Assembly (NCBI GenBank): GCA_003164075.1
Contig: PLRZ01000679.1
Location: forward strand, 799-9,094
Direction of reading: 5' to 3'
Origin: Bryobacterales bacterium
GTDB lineage: Bacteria > Acidobacteriota > Terriglobia > Bryobacterales > Bryobacteraceae
DNA length: 8,296 nucleotides
The notes under the pieces were generated by a model, which saw only the letters and a list, made by a program, of their open reading frames with translations, had not been told where the DNA came from and did no database searches. A program made the position numbers and the translations under genes. Below are positions 7,109 through 8,296 of this stretch, one piece after another (positions within the stretch are counted from its first letter, which is position 1; each line of letters begins with the position of its first letter).

Positions 7109-8228
7109 CTGGCGGGGGACTACCTGCGATACTCTTCGCTTGGCTCACCTGAGCGCACTGACTGCATACCTGCCCATCCTCGCATTGTGGTGCGCCGTGT
7201 GCTGTACCGTGACCCTGGTGCTTCGAGAGCTCGGACTCGGATGCCTGAAAAAGTACCCCCTGACGGCGCTGGTCCTGTTTCTGTCGCTTGCCAGTTTCCC
7301 CGCCGCCGGCTTAGTCAAGCTCTCCCGCCCCTATCGGGCGCGAATTCTGAGCCTGATTCGCCGGGATAAGAGTCCGGCGATCCTGGGGCTGGGGTGTCCG
7401 TTCTTTCCGCCGGATAACATTTGGAACAGGCGTGCCCTGGACTTGCCGGTCGACGTTCATTCCCAGGCGTACATCGACAGTATGGGGCCCGGCGACAAAC
7501 TTCACGCCGACTTCGGGGGCGGAGGCGGCTATCGGTATGTCGTTTCGGACGGGAGCGAACCGGCGGCCGAGATGGCCATTGACGCCGCCGGGGAGAGCGA
7601 CCGTGGGCCGTACCGGTTACCCGACAACGCACCCATTGAGGAGGGGTCGGAGGGACATGTGCTGGTCCTCGATTCCGGCCGCTGCCTGATGTACGAGCTC
7701 TTCGGCGCGGCTCATACCGGACCGCATCAGTGGTCGGCGGGTTCTGCCGCCATATTCGACCTCCGTTCCAACCGGTTGCGGCCAGCCGGGTGGACGGCTG
7801 CCGACGCCGCGGGAATGTCCGTACTGGTCGGGTTGGCCCGCTACGATGAGGTCGAGGCAGGCCATATCGGCCACGCTCTGCGATTCACCACTCGCCGCAC
7901 CCGGCGAACGTACGTGTGGCCCGCCCGGCACTTCGCTTCGAGCTCAAGCGACCCGAACCTTCCACCCATGGGCCAGCGCTTCCGGTTGCGGGCCGGCGTC
8001 GACATCAGCCGGTTCAGCCCACAGACGCGCGTGATTCTGACGGCGCTGAAGGAGTACGGCATGATCCTCGCGGACAACGGAGGCAACTGGTACATCTCGG
8101 GGAGTCACGATAGCCGGTGGGCGGCAGCGGTCTCACGCGAGCTGGCCACATTGCATGGCATAGACCTCGAAGCGGTGGACCAGTCGGGCCTGATGCTCGA
8201 CCCTGATTCGGGCCAAGCCCGGCAGTGA
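7062..8228 (+). CDS. Membrane-anchored protein of an uncharacterised conserved family
   Basis: A 388-residue protein whose function I do not know. Two hydrophobic segments, about residues 28-54 and 66-87, are followed by a basic linker (KLSRPYRARILSLIRRDK) and a roughly 270-residue soluble domain. That domain carries blocks I recall from hypothetical proteins of Acidobacteria and Actinobacteria: FPPDNIWN (115-122), HVLVLDSGRCLMYELF (199-214), AIFDLRSNRLRPAGWTAADA (230-249), RYDEVEAGHIGHALRF (260-275), YVWPARHFASSSSDPNLPPM (284-303), and YGMILADNGGNWYISG (332-347). Buried His, Asp, Arg and Trp residues in these blocks suggest an enzyme or ligand-binding fold, but no catalytic motif is recognisable. 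The start shown is a GTG inside the glycosyltransferase gene; alternatives are GTG 7083 and TTG 7140, the latter removing the overlap. None has a good ribosome binding site, so coupling to the upstream gene is likely. Whether the soluble domain faces the periplasm is unclear, because both the loop and the linker are basic. Confidence 0.85.
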   Translation: MRASAGRVAALHAPIDWRGTTCDTLRLAHLSALTAYLPILALWCAVCCTVTLVLRELGLGCLKKYPLTALVLFLSLASFPAAGLVKLSRPYRARILSLIRRDKSPAILGLGCPFFPPDNIWNRRALDLPVDVHSQAYIDSMGPGDKLHADFGGGGGYRYVVSDGSEPAAEMAIDAAGESDRGPYRLPDNAPIEEGSEGHVLVLDSGRCLMYELFGAAHTGPHQWSAGSAAIFDLRSNRLRPAGWTAADAAGMSVLVGLARYDEVEAGHIGHALRFTTRRTRRTYVWPARHFASSSSDPNLPPMGQRFRLRAGVDISRFSPQTRVILTALKEYGMILADNGGNWYISGSHDSRWAAAVSRELATLHGIDLEAVDQSGLMLDPDSGQARQ

Positions 8229-8240
8229 TCCGCGCGTGAC

Positions 8241-8296
8241 TTCAGAACTCCTGATGTCGCCCCGCAATTTCAAACTGGCGGGGAAAATGGGCTGAG
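8241..8296. repeat. 56-base direct repeat, copy 2, reaching the window edge
   Basis: Begins 12 bases after the stop codon of the unknown-family gene and matches 6035-6090 at 52 of 56 positions. The dyad arms CCCCGC (8260-8265) and GCGGGG (8278-8283) are intact. The match is still continuing at the last base, so the true repeat may be longer; copy 1 continues with CCATTCCTTTCGATGGCGAG and then the hairpin at 6117-6152. Confidence 0.9.

Overview
This is a GC-rich chromosomal window, probably from an acidobacterium of the Solibacter/Bryobacteraceae type. That assignment is an inference. It rests on the general gene style, an exosortase/EpsI pair beside sugar-nucleotide and glycosyltransferase genes, a protein of a family I associate with acidobacterial genomes, and intergenic hairpin repeats built on the phrase AGCCGCGACCGTAAGGGAGC, a type I associate with this group. 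No rRNA, tRNA, CRISPR array, transposase or prophage gene is visible.

Layout from left to right. Positions 1-1073 (minus) hold most of purA, adenylosuccinate synthetase, with its C-terminus outside the window. Positions 1074-1549 are non-coding and carry a long imperfect palindrome (1137-1309) and a smaller dyad. Positions 1550-2611 (minus) encode an AmrS-type radical SAM enzyme with a perfect TATAAT just upstream. Positions 2690-4283 (minus) hold a translationally coupled pair, an exosortase followed by an EpsI-family protein overlapping it by 8 bases; this is the core of a PEP-CTERM-type protein-sorting system. Positions 4439-4687 (plus) hold a small two-helix membrane protein, possibly read from a leaderless transcript, ending 4 bases from the end of the convergent gene for UDP-glucuronate decarboxylase (4692-5666, minus).

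Positions 5667-6196 are a divergent non-coding region with a 15-pair hairpin and the first copy of a 56-bp repeat. Positions 6197-7108 (plus) encode a family 2 glycosyltransferase, and 7062-8228 (plus) an overlapping membrane-anchored protein of unknown function with many conserved-looking motifs. The second copy of the 56-bp repeat starts 12 bases after that gene's stop codon and runs to the window edge, so the two-gene unit is bracketed by direct repeats.

Functionally, positions 2690-8228 read as a cell-surface or exopolysaccharide neighbourhood: UDP-xylose supply, a glycosyltransferase, a sorting peptidase with its partner, and an unknown membrane protein. purA and amrS look like unrelated housekeeping neighbours. 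The most unusual items are the repeat-bracketed glycosyltransferase/unknown-protein pair and the long intergenic palindrome. I see no complete, clearly new system whose function can be argued from sequence alone.
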